64,000 nucleotides of DNA from Eumeta japonica (Eukaryota; Arthropoda; Insecta; Lepidoptera; Psychidae). Position 1 is the first letter of the stretch; the number at the start of each line of letters is the position of its first letter. Under the pieces are notes generated by a model. That model worked only from the letters and a program-made list of their open reading frames with translations. It was not told the origin of the DNA and did not search any database. Position numbers and translations under genes: made by a program. This document shows, in pieces, positions 37,381 through 48,114 of the stretch. The stretch covers positions 7,501 to 71,500 of the forward strand of contig BGZK01001286.1 in NCBI GenBank assembly GCA_005406025.1. Direction: 5' to 3'.

Positions 37381-38058
37381 TGCTGTCCCATTCTATTTTA
37401 TATATTATATAGGTACCCCAAGTTTTTAGAAGGTAGTTTTACTTTGTTTTCGAGATGAGTTTATTGATCGTGATTTATATTCTAATAGAAGACATTCCGG
37501 TCACTTAGACACATTTACATATGCTGAGAAAAAATCTTTAAGAAAAGAATATCCAAGAGGAAAAATTATGGACATTTCAAATGTGCATTCATTGCAATTA
37601 ATTTTTCCAAGAAAGAAGAATAAAGATTACTCCAAATATTTATACCGGGAAAAATAAATCGTATACTAGTATCAATTATGTACTAAATGTTTTATAAATC
37701 TATTAAATATATGTACATATCTGAACAACTTTTCTATAAATGGTCAGTGGTATCGTATTAATTGATACTTTAATGATGAAGCTATTCGAAGTTAATCTAT
37801 ATAAGATTGTAAAAAGATAATTTTTTTTATCTTTGTTCATATTTTTATGTAGAGGCTATTATCTGGTATTAGTGAACCGATATTGAAAATTCTTTCACTG
37901 ATCGAAAGATACACTCTCCCTTAAAAATAAAAGTTATGTTTTGACTTGATAAAAATATCTTTTATTTAAAAATTCACATATTTGTAAATTTGGTAGATAG
38001 TAGTTTTGCTCGACTGCTTTATCGGCATGCTCTGACAGAGGATTAGATGTACGTCAAT

Positions 38059-39210
38059 ATAATGACTTGGGAGTTCGAGGATTGACACAAAATAAAAAGA
38101 AAAAAACTATAATGACGTCTTCCGAATTTACCTATTTAAATTTAAAATTAATGCTACTAGGCGGAATACTTAACTTCAGTAGCGATTCAACAAGAGCGCG
38201 AGATGAATTAAGAGGTGGTTGACATTGGAATGTCAATAAAGAATTTTTTAAAGGCATCAGCAGCGTCAAACCATTCAGCAATGTTATTTTTCAAAATTTG
38301 GTTATCTATTTTAAGCTGGATATTAAGATCATGATCCCCAATTCTTCCAGTCTCATTCTTTATGACACTCTAAGTTGTCTTTTTTTATGTTTTTACCTTT
38401 CCTTTTTATTTTGCTATTAATACACATAGATTTGGCCGAGATACATATACGTTTAAAGGATCTTGACTGATTTTTGACATAGTCAGCAATATTTTCGCTT
38501 TTATCATATGTTTTTTCATCATAAAGCTCACATAATTTCTTTCTACTTTTATGCATTCCTACTGTTACCCAAACGTCAATTCATTTATTTTAATATTCTT
38601 GTATGAAAAATAATATCAAATTGCGCTTTTATAACTTTAAACATAAGAGTTGTAGAACTAATTGGGATCGTCACAGCATTGTAGTATCCAAAATCCTCCG
38701 GATTGTGTTTTTTCTAAATTGAGGCAACAGTTTTTCATTAACTGGTAATTTAATCAACTGTGTAATTTATCACTCTTTTCGGTGTTATTTTAAGTGGTAT
38801 TTGAAAAGAGGCTAACTGACCGCTATGGTCCGATTTTAAATTATTAATAATATATTTTTTATATTGTTTAATATTTGTGTAAATATTGACAAGCCTGGTC
38901 TTAGAGGAAGATGTAGTTCTCGTAGGCTCTAAAAAAAGGTTTGATAAATTGTAACATCCAAAGAATTCCAGAATCGTAGTACTATGATTAGTGACATCTG
39001 ATGTATTTACATTAAAATCTCCACATATTTGTTATTACTACTTATTTTATATAAGGCTTAATCCATAAAAGATTCAAATAAACCATAAGATGAATGAGGG
39101 GGTTTGTATACGCTCATCACAATAAGCCGCTGGAGTTGCGCACACAGGTTATCTTAAACAACAAAGAGATTAACAATAATGACTTGGGAGTTCACGGATT
39201 GAGACAAAAT
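38059..39210 (-). mobile_element. internal LINE segment between 35-bp direct repeats
   Basis: The segment 38110-39177 is the reverse complement of 48439-49335 of the LINE at 48115-50525. The MHKSRKKLCELYDEKTYDKS frame at 38353-38556 is almost identical to that at 48925. This copy keeps about 180 nt that the plus-strand copy has lost (including SDHSGQLA). It is flanked by direct repeats of ATAATGACTTGGGAGTTC type at 38059-38093 and 39176-39210 (32 of 35 matching). Both the 5' and the 3' end of the LINE are missing. Confidence 0.8.
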
Positions 39211-39959
39211 GAAATATATATTTGAAATATAGATTTAAAAGTGGCTACGGAACCACTTGTACACTTGCCTTATATAGTCCTTGACTAGTCATCTCGAATG
39301 TTATTGAAATGTAAGTAATAATAATTTATTTATAATTAAAAAAGACTTAAAGATATCAAATCTAACTCAAGCAAATAAGATTTATTGCACTCTTCAATAT
39401 GTAGATACTCGTGGGCGGCGACGGGGGTGAAGGCAGGGAGCGGGGCACGGCTGATGACACTGTAAAGATTAGAGCTATAAATATAAATAATTACCTTCGT
39501 ACATAAGCACATCACCATCTATCTGGTCCCAAACTAAACAACGAGACTTGTACTATTCTCAAATTTTTTTTTTGGGGAATTATTTTGTACTTTTAATTTA
39601 GTAAGCTTGCAAGCGCAAATCCATTCAATTCAACAATATATTTTGTTACAAAAATATTTCATGTTAAAACTACAAACAATAATTTTTATTTTAAAAATAA
39701 ATTGAAAGTTGTAAGATGATCTTTAATTATAATTATTGGGTGTAAAACACAAAATTTTCATTTAGTAGTAGAAATTACACTATCCCTGAGTACTATTTAT
39801 AGTTGTATTATATTTTGATTTTTAATTTTCCGCTATTAAAAATGAAGAATTCCAAAAATTGGGAAGTCACTATTTCAGGCCGATTTTTGAAAACCTTTTT
39901 TTCATAAAACTTTGACGCTTGAGGGTCCTAGAAAGCTATTTGGATAATTTTTTGAGTGA

Positions 39960-40045
39960 TGAATTTATGTTGCGTAAGTGCGTGCGTATGCGTGAGCGCG
40001 CGGACTTGCGCGCGGCCTTGCGCGCGTTTGCATGCGCGTATACGA
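39960..40045. repeat. GCGC-rich simple repeat
   Basis: Runs of TGCGTGCGTATGCGTGAGCG and GCGCGCGG lie inside a repeat-like context (CATAACTTTTGAACATATTA follows). It resembles the CA/CG-rich edge at 10490-10580. Confidence 0.5.
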
Positions 40046-40189
40046 GCGTCTCATAACTTTTGAACATATTAACTGATCGGAACGCGGTTCACAACATCCG
40101 AATAATTACTAAAATTAATTTTAAGCTCAAAAGTAGCTTTTACCGTACATCTACAAAATTCATCATCTCTTTACTTTTCTATTAAAGTG

Positions 40190-40740
40190 TCCGTTGAAAT
40201 CCTATACACCCCTAATTTTACCTCCTCCTCTACTGTGTTTACTTCGTTACTTTCCTTAAGTGGATTTCTAGAGAGAAAATCTGCCACTACACTTAGCCGT
40301 CCCAATGTATGTACAATTTTAAAATCATATTCTGTAAACAAAGCACTCATCTAGCTAATCTGCAACTAAGATCTTTATTTTCTTTCAGCCAACATAAGGC
40401 TTTATGCTCTGTCACCACCACGTTCAAATGTCACTCACCAAACAATGTATAAATTATTTTAATCCCCATAAAACTCCTAAACATTCACGTTCTGTCGTTG
40501 AATATTTGTTTTCTAAGTCGCTGAACTTCGCGACGCGTAAGCTACCGGATGCATTTCTGTCAGTTCTTTCTTGCTTTGCATCAGCGATACACCTAATATT
40601 TCCCCGCTAGCATATACAAATAAGTGAGTTACTGCTTTATCGTCGTTATTCTCAAAATGTTTTAATGTTGGAGGATTACATAAGCATTTCTTTAAAATTT
40701 CAAATGTCGTGTGACATTCCTCTGACCATTAAAATTATTA
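40190..40740 (-). pseudogene. Ty3/gypsy pol fossil (RT/RNase H region)
   Basis: On the minus strand the order of a gypsy pol is readable across frames: WSEECHTTFEILKKCLCNPP, YASGEILGVSLMQ, HPVAYASR, a VVTEHKALCWLKENKD equivalent, RLAR, and GRLSVVADFLSRNPL at the left end. In the family these are the RT thumb, the RNase H start and the A-DALSRNPL-type end. Several frameshifts and stops break it, and no LTR or integrase was recognised nearby. Confidence 0.75.
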
Positions 40741-41469
40741 CCCAATTTTACTAATGACAAAGTATTTTGATCGTAATTCTCTATGAATATCCTATAATAG
40801 GATGTGAAACCTAGTAGCAGCTCCAGCGTTGTCATTGCGAAATCCATACACGAAATAAATGTCATCAATATCTGAAATGCTATGGTGCGATTGTGTATGC
40901 ATTTTAAAACAAATGTGAATTACAAAAGAAGCTACGGTACGTAAGACGCGTTGGCTTGAGCGACTTGAAAGACTCGAAACATGAACTGCCTAATCGCACA
41001 AGAGTCATTTAATTTTCAAATGTGTAGTTTCACTGTGGCCCACCTCTCGCGCTTCGTCCTACTCGCATTATTCTGAACTTTATAGCTGTTGGCCGACCGG
41101 TTATGCGATCAGACGAAAGAAAAGAAGCGCTTCCTGGAAGGCATTTTATGGTACCGGCATGACCGAGAACTAGTGTTATGATATTCCAACGAGTTATTGA
41201 AATAAACGTAGGCTTTCTAATAAAAATATGATAATATGATCTTAGCAATTTAGTTTTCCCGGTATACAAGAAAAACTAAGAAAAAAAATCTGGTTTTTTT
41301 ATGAATTTTTTGTTAATTAGAAAGCTGAAAAATTAAGCTATCAAAATGCGTTTTTTCTTTAAGCACTGATTTATTATAAAGTGATGAATTTCTTGAAAAA
41401 AATTATGATGGTTGTAAAAAAATCTATGCCTGATCCCCTTATTTGTCGATAAGTCGGAGACAAAGTTTT

Positions 41470-42690
41470 TTCACATTCTATACAAGGATTCTAGATAATT
41501 TTGGATCATTGTTTATTTGCATTTAATTATTGTATATATATTTTGCTGAATAACTTCTTGCCATTTTGTAGATTGTGACGTACTCTCGATACTCTAGAAA
41601 TTTTGTGACTTCTGATTAAAAAATTGCAACAAGTAGTTTTCACAGTCCTCTCTTGATGTAAACCTAACACAACCTAAAGAATTCCCAAGAGACCGAAACA
41701 GGTGAAAACCTGAGGGTACACGATCGGGACTATATGGTGGATGAATTAACATTTCCTAAACAAACTCTCTCAATATTTGCTGAGTGGCTAAATATATGTG
41801 TGGTCTAGCGTTATCATAATGAAAGACCACACCGTTTCTGTTGATCAATTTTGGTCGTGTTTTCTCTACTTCTTGCTTGAGTCTCATCAGTTCTTGGCAG
41901 TAAAGACCCAAATTGATGGTTTTGTCCGACGGTAAAAGCTCATAACGCATAATGCACCTCCAATCCCACTATACACGTAACATCAGCTTATTGCGATTTA
42001 ATCCGGGTTTTGCTATAGTCTGTGGAGTTTGCTTGCCTTTTAATCATGATTTTTCGCACGTTCTTGTCGCAAGTAATCCATTTCTTATCACGGGAATCAA
42101 TCTTTTCAAAAACGGATCGGTTTCATTACATTTCAATAGAGAATCGCCAATTAGTACACGATATTTCTTTCAGTGAGCTTGTGTGGAGTATCGAGCCTTT
42201 TTGTATATCTCGCTTTTTTCAAACGGGTCAAAACTGTTTTGTGGTCAATCCGCAAGTCTTCAGCTATGTTGTAGGAATTAACATGCCGATCTTGCTCTAT
42301 GTTTTCCAAAATAGTATCGACTTTACCCTTAACAGGTCGCCCAAAGCGAGGTTCGTCTTTGACATTAAAATCACCGAACTGGTAATAGTTAAACTAGTTT
42401 GGTGCTACTCTTACCGACATTGCATTAGATCCATCAAATATCACAAATTTTTTTTCGCAGCTTTTGCGCACTTTTCCCTTTTTCATAATAAAACTTCAAA
42501 ATGTATCGAATTCCTATATTAGATTCACTCGTATTAGTAGACAGAAAAACAAAAGGAAAATGGCTGGGCACCGGGACACCGTTTTTACTTTTTATTTTTC
42601 TTTTTTTTAATGTCATCTACTTAATGGTATCAAAACTCGCCAGATACAAACAGCACAACCAAAAAGATTTCACTGGAACTTTTTACTCAT
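41470..42690 (-). pseudogene. mariner element, near full-length but dead (copy C)
   Basis: Same family as copies A and B. Minus-strand blocks: 5' untranslated end (42480-42690), helix-turn-helix region around 42240-42330, VRKSWLKGKQTPQT-like block (42000-42070), then one intact 64-codon frame MRYELLPSDKTINLGLYCQE, LMRLKQEVEKTRPKLINRNG and VVFHYDNARPHIYLATQQIL with the second catalytic Asp and the conserved NARPH. The C-terminal part continues to about 41560. Stops and frameshifts upstream abolish function. It is better preserved than copy B. Confidence 0.85.
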
Positions 42691-43059
42691 AAAATTTCTT
42701 TTTCCGCGATCCAAATATATTGTAGTCGAGTGTTAGTTAGTGCTGAGTCCCGCGAACCGCCCGCGCTTGTAAGATAGGATATGAGCTCTGGGAGTAATAG
42801 AATCGAGAAGAATTAGATGTAATGAATATCGTGGTGAACTCATACTTGAATATTTCTGAGAAGGAAACGAATGAACATAGTTCATATCGCTCTCGCTCGT
42901 TTTTCTCAAGATCCCGAGCACCGAATAGCTTAAACATTAGGGTTACATGAACATTTCAATCTAAGTAAGTGAAAGACATAAACCCAGTCGTAGAATAAGA
43001 ACAGTACTCTCTATGCAGGGGAAACCACGAGGCGCTTTAACGGTTGATTGAATGATTGA

Positions 43060-43262
43060 GATAATTAATGAGATTGACATTGAAATCCAGAGCAAAGCCA
43101 AAAATTTGAATCGAGAGCGAGATCAAATCCAAATCGAAAGCAAAACTAGTATCTGAACCGAAAACAGGATTGTGATTGAAATCGACAACTAGACCGCAAT
43201 CAGAATAGAAATTGAGATCGAATACTCGATTGGGATAGATATTATGTTTGAAATACAGATCA
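43060..43262. repeat. degenerate GAnATTGAnATCGA short tandem repeat
   Basis: Irregular repetition of hexamer-scale words such as GAGATTGACATTGAAATC, AATCGAGAGCGAGATCAAAT and GAAATTGAGATCGAA. The same kind of array is at 58290-58480. Either could be a decayed minisatellite. Confidence 0.6.
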
Positions 43263-43454
43263 CTCGATATTTAATGTGAAGGAAGTCAGCCAATACTTAC
43301 CCGAACAAAATCGTAGGCAAATACTAACTTTATATCTAAGTGTAAGACCTACGCGTGCAGTCGCGCATTACGTGCTTACCTCTCATCGCGCTCGCCTCTT
43401 TTTGGTTCTTTTGCATTCACAGATTTTATAGTTCGTGCATAACTTTATCAAACG

Positions 43455-43457
<3 letters not shown>

Positions 43458-43513
<56 letters not shown>
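43458..43513. repeat. (TA)n microsatellite
   Basis: About 28 TA dinucleotides without interruption; a likely length polymorphism. Confidence 0.95.
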
Positions 43514-43518
<5 letters not shown>

Positions 43519-43574
43519 CGAACTACAATAATAAACGAAATAATTCAATAACTGAGTAATTCTCCTGTAAAAAT

Positions 43575-43760
43575 TGTAAAGTGATTGAGCCTGTAGGCCA
43601 TCCTCAAAACTTTCGCTATGATGTTCATCGATGTGTTTTGAGCAACTTGTGTTTAGAAATGTTGTTTTAAAATTTTTGAGAATCTTGAGTCCGAAAATTT
43701 AAAAGTGATTGATCTAGCGCACCATCCTAAAATTTTTTGCTACTTTGAGCTTAAGAAAAC
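43575..43760. repeat. dispersed repeat, two degenerate units
   Basis: Units starting GTGATTGAGCCTGTAGGCCA (43581) and GTGATTGATCTAGCGCACCA (43705), 124 bp apart, each followed by CCATCC..AAA and a TTTGAGC..CTT motif. Related to 8220-8400. Confidence 0.5.
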
Positions 43761-44669
43761 TACGTACTTCAATCAGCAGCCGATCCAGAAACCTGGATTT
43801 TTCAAGCGGTTTGTGGAAAATACATAAATTTAGTAAAAGTTAAACAAATGCACCCTAGATATTAATACAAGCTATAAATGAGAGTAAAAATTTATCATTC
43901 AATAAAAATTGTTAAAATAAACGATTTAAAAATTTTGTACTTAAATATCTTTCAGTTGAGAGATGCAGTTATTTTTATACGAGGGGAAAGAAAATTTCCT
44001 TGCTAATTTTCACACTTTTAATTTATTCTACACTATTACATAAATAAAATAAAACAACGAAGTATTAAAAATATGTGCTCTTCATTTCATGTCAAGGGAT
44101 CGACGTCCTAATCCAGATAGCATAGGGATGACAATAATGTTTCAAAGCTCTGAATTCGGCTCAAGCAGCCGATAGGTTCGCACATGGTTTCTGTATCTTT
44201 TATTCTGACGCTTATCATGCTAATTCACTGATTTTTTTATGAAAATAAAAAAATATAGTAAATATTATTATCTACTATCAATATCGCTCTGCAGAATATG
44301 CAAATGATATTTTTCGAATTTTAAATAATGTTATTATATTTATATTCTTCAAAAAACAGTGGGTCTTCCAAATTTGATAAAGACCGTCTATGTGTTACGT
44401 GGAGCCCCAACGGGGTCCGGTCTAGAATCAGTCCTCCTTAGTTCAGTCCTCGCGCTGTTTGGGCTTTGCAGTGGCGCATGCCGTGTCCGACAAGTGTGCT
44501 CATTGTGGGGGTACCACGGCAGTGAGAATGACAGTCCCGGAACGCCAAAGAGCCCCCGAAGTGCATTAACTACACTAAAGCCGGTCATGGAGCATTCAGC
44601 TCGGAGTGCAGTGTCCGACACAAATGGAAAGAGGTAGCTTGGCCTTAAAGTGTCCCTTTGTTAGTCACC

Positions 44670-46800
44670 AGTGCATTGGATTCCCTTAAGAGCACAAAAA
44701 TAGTCAGGGGATCGTCTGTGGAGGAATGCACTAACCATGTATCCCTGCAGTTTATTCAGTCCTTTTACAAACCGACTCAAGACAAGTATTAGGTCCTGAC
44801 GAGTTGACGACATTTCTGGCAGAGACTTATTTCCCAGATGACTGGGTTGATGCTGACAATCCATATCACATGAAAGTCAGAAGACAAACTAACGGGGATC
44901 GTCGACCACCCGTATCTTCGGGGGATCAGTCTGGAATGGACCCATCTTTTGCCCCGACCAAGATTAAAAATGAGCAAACAGCGTTTTATTCTCGAAAGGC
45001 CCCGGGCATTAATGGGTTCACGTCAGACATATGTTAGATTGCTATCTTCCGAGATCTGGGTTTGTTCCTAGTGATAGTGAATGAGCTGGGATACTTTCTC
45101 TGGGCCTGAAAGTTGGCTGCCATAAAGGTGATCCTATGCCCGTCTGAAATCTTACCAACTCATATGTAAGCTCTCTGTGCTGGACAAAACTGTGGAAAGG
45201 ATGCAAGTCAGGCGTCTCCAATAACACTTGATGCCAAAGTTGCAAGCGACGCATTATGGTTTCACACCGCACTACGAAATGGAGGATGTCCTCTAAGATA
45301 TAATGGTACATATTAACAATGAAGCAAATGTCAAAAAAAATGGTACTGTTACTGCATATAGAGAGCGCTTTCAAAAATGCGTGGTAACCGGCGTTGAAAA
45401 CCTAGCTACTCACTTATAAATGCCCAAGTAAACCTTTACGGTATGGTGCGGGGATATCTTCGAGACCGAAAAGTTACTGTACATAAGGTAGAGGAATGTA
45501 CAGGAGGACTTCTAAGGGTTATATATGGGGCTCTTTCACCGGTCCAACTTTCGGGAATCTCATTCTGAATTCCAATGACCCGAAGAACTCAGCGTGTATG
45601 TGCATACATTCCTGGATATCCTCATTTTCTCCTGATAGTCTGCTTTGTCTGTGGAGAAAGATGCTCACCGGGCTTTAGTTCATGTGCACTGCTTGAGAGT
45701 CAAAAATAAACTGAAGCGCCATCGAAAACTAATTCGATAGTGCTCACCATAAAGCTCAAGTGTGACGACCCAGTGGTGCACATGCACGGTGAGCAGATAA
45801 GTCTAGTCAGTGAAATCTCGGCTTTACAGTTGACAGAAAGCTGACGTCCATTCCCCATCTTGCCAAGGCTTGTAAAAAGGTTACCAATATGTATAAGGAG
45901 TAGTCGGAGGGGTCAAGGCTACGTATGGTCTGAGTCCGTAGATCGTGAGGACCACTTACATTTCTGTTATAGAACCAATCGTACTGTACGCTTCGTGCGC
46001 TTGGGCGCCGGCGACGACGAAGCTTGGCCTGCGAAAGATGCTTCACGCTGTGCAACGCAGTGTCGCTCTTAAGGCATACCGGGCTCATATAACGGTCTCC
46101 CTTCGTTGCGCGGTGATCCTCTCAAGGCCGCTTCCCCTCTCGATATTAGAGTGAGTGAAGCGGCCTGTCTCTATGAGGCGAAACGCAGTAAAGACTTGGG
46201 AGACACTTTTTTCAACCAAGAGTTCGAAAAATCCGTATATTTCGGTGAAATACATCACCCTGCGATCGTGCCCAAAATTGAGTTTGATAGAGACGAGGAA
46301 CTGGAATCTCATACTTTGGACCGTATCGTCATAGTAGGGCCACACATTTAAACTGACGGTGGTCGTGTAGAAAGCAAAGTCGGTGCGGCCCTGAGACTTA
46401 GACTTGCAGAACTTAGAAGAGACTTGGTACTCGACACTCCGACTAGATCCCTTCTGTACGGTTTTCAGGCAAAGCGCGCTGTAAAAGAGGGCGAATACAG
46501 GTAAAAATAAGTAAATTTTGTGACTCCAGATTTTTTCCAAGTCTTCCTGAAAACCGATCGCCCTCTAATTCATGAAGCTAGGCACTACCTCTCCAAGATC
46601 GTTGCGGAGGGTAAGGCTGTGCGCTTATTCTGGATTAAATCACATACTGGAATTGCGAGAAACAAACATAAAAACGAGCCTGCCAGGCGCGCCGCTAAGA
46701 ATACGGCAACAAATTACGACAAGTTTCAACTTGTCAGGGCGTCCATCTTGGAAGAGTGGCAAACACAATACTTACCTACAAGAAATTATGGAGATCGCGA
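44670..46800 (+). pseudogene. R1-like LINE, decayed reverse transcriptase ORF
   Basis: Fragments of an R1-clade ORF2 run in order: LTTFLAETYFPDDWVDADNP (44798-44860), RKAPGINGFTSDIC (44995-45036, the KAPGPDG motif before the RT fingers), a degenerate palm (45130-45560, including YLRDRKVTV), then YISVIEPIVLYASCAWAPAT (45955-46015), LGLRKMLHAVQRSVALKAYR, DIRVSEAACLYEAKRSKDLG (46140-46200) and IVGPHI at the start of an RNase H domain. The RNase H end is readable at 46570-46790 (VAEGKAVRLFWIKSHTGIAR). The copy has many frameshifts. A Cys-rich fragment at 44460-44640 may be an extra LINE piece. Confidence 0.8.
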
Positions 46801-46809
46801 CTAAAACAA

Positions 46810-47170
46810 AAAAATATTTAGTTATTGTGGCGTGATAATAGATAAATGTAAGAAATTCAATTGTTAATAGAATTGAAAGACAATTGGAAATGTAAAGGGA
46901 AAATGAAAAATATGATGATTATAGTAGAACGGATTATAAATTAAGAGACAAATAATAGATAGTAGAAATAATTAGAAAGTAAGTTCTAAGGGAGTGGGGT
47001 GAATTTAAAAATAAAATTAAAAATGGAAAATTGTAACATGGATAATATAGGAAAACGTAATATACATAGAAATAAATGTATATTAGAATAATATCAAATA
47101 AAATAAAATAAAAATGTAAAATAAAATTAAGGAATAAATGAAATGCATTATGTTAAATAAAGTAAAATAA
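46810..47170. other. C-poor, A/G-rich spacer
   Basis: The plus strand here is very poor in C and built from AAAATAAA, GAAAATG and GGAAA words with no coding frame. It separates the R1-like element from the unidentified frame that follows and may be a decayed 3' tail or a satellite. Confidence 0.4.
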
Positions 47171-47912
47171 TTGAATAGTACACCGCGACCTGACACACGG
47201 AAACCTAAAATTAAAAACATGTTTAAAATCAATAAAATCATTAAACCGTTGAAAAAAATGATACAACAAAATTGCAACTATAAGATATTTAATGATAAAA
47301 AACAAAATTTAGAATTTCAAAGTGCTCTAAAAATATATGTAACTAAATTCGCAAATCAATATTCTGAGTGTCAGAACCTACAAAATCCAGTTGTACATTT
47401 ACAAAGATATTTGGCCGATTTGACCTCACGTCTCGAGTCGCCCAATTCCAACATTTATTTAAAAAACTTACTAGCGACAGTGAGTCAAATAATTATTCAG
47501 ACTGCACAATTTCCCCCTTCCACGGCAGAATAGTGTAACAAATATAAAATCAAAAACATTTACACCTGCGGGTGAAAGCTGCGCACTCCATACCGGCTTT
47601 GCTTTTCGGAAGCCGGCGAAAATTGTTATTCACTTGAACGAATCGGGTATTGGCTTGGGGTTCATAATGAGTGCGTATATCAACCAACGGGTAATGATAT
47701 TTACATGCCCGGTGCTTCATACAATGAAACTTTAACCTAAATTTTAAGCAATAAATATCGTAAAGGCAGTACATTTATTATATTGGTTGGAAATAGTTTT
47801 GGTTTAAATAGAAAAAAACATATTTACTTGTGGAACCCGCCTTTTGGAATGGTTCAACCATATAATTTAAAATTATTATTATGTGGTTTTCCATTTTCTA
47901 ATGGTTATGACT
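47171..47912 (+). pseudogene. unidentified ~245-codon frame with three internal stops
   Basis: One plus-strand frame runs from 47171 (first ATG at 47219) to a TAA at about 47910-47912 with only TAG at 47531, one TGA near 47573 and one TAA near 47735, and no frameshift. The first part is Lys/Gln/Asn-rich with a helical look (ALKIYVTKFANQYSECQNLQ). The second part is rich in Cys, Tyr and Gly (SEAGENCYSLERIGYWLG, HNECVYQPTG) and ends with a hydrophobic stretch (KGSTFIILVGNSFGL) and NPPFGMVQPYN. I recognise no family. It may be a retroelement gag, a captured foreign gene or an old viral fragment; none of these is shown. Confidence 0.4.
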
Positions 47913-48114
47913 AAATCACATCAAGTATATCCATAAGATTAATGCTATAATTAATAACATGACATAGCGTCCTAGTGACACAAATATATATTTTTTTTGA
48001 CATGAATCAATTTAAATATAGTTTTATATTGACAAGAGATAAAATATTTCTATCAATTTTTTCTAACAAAATTTTAAAACTCTTGCTGGAAAAGGGGAGA
48101 GTAGCTTATTGTGA

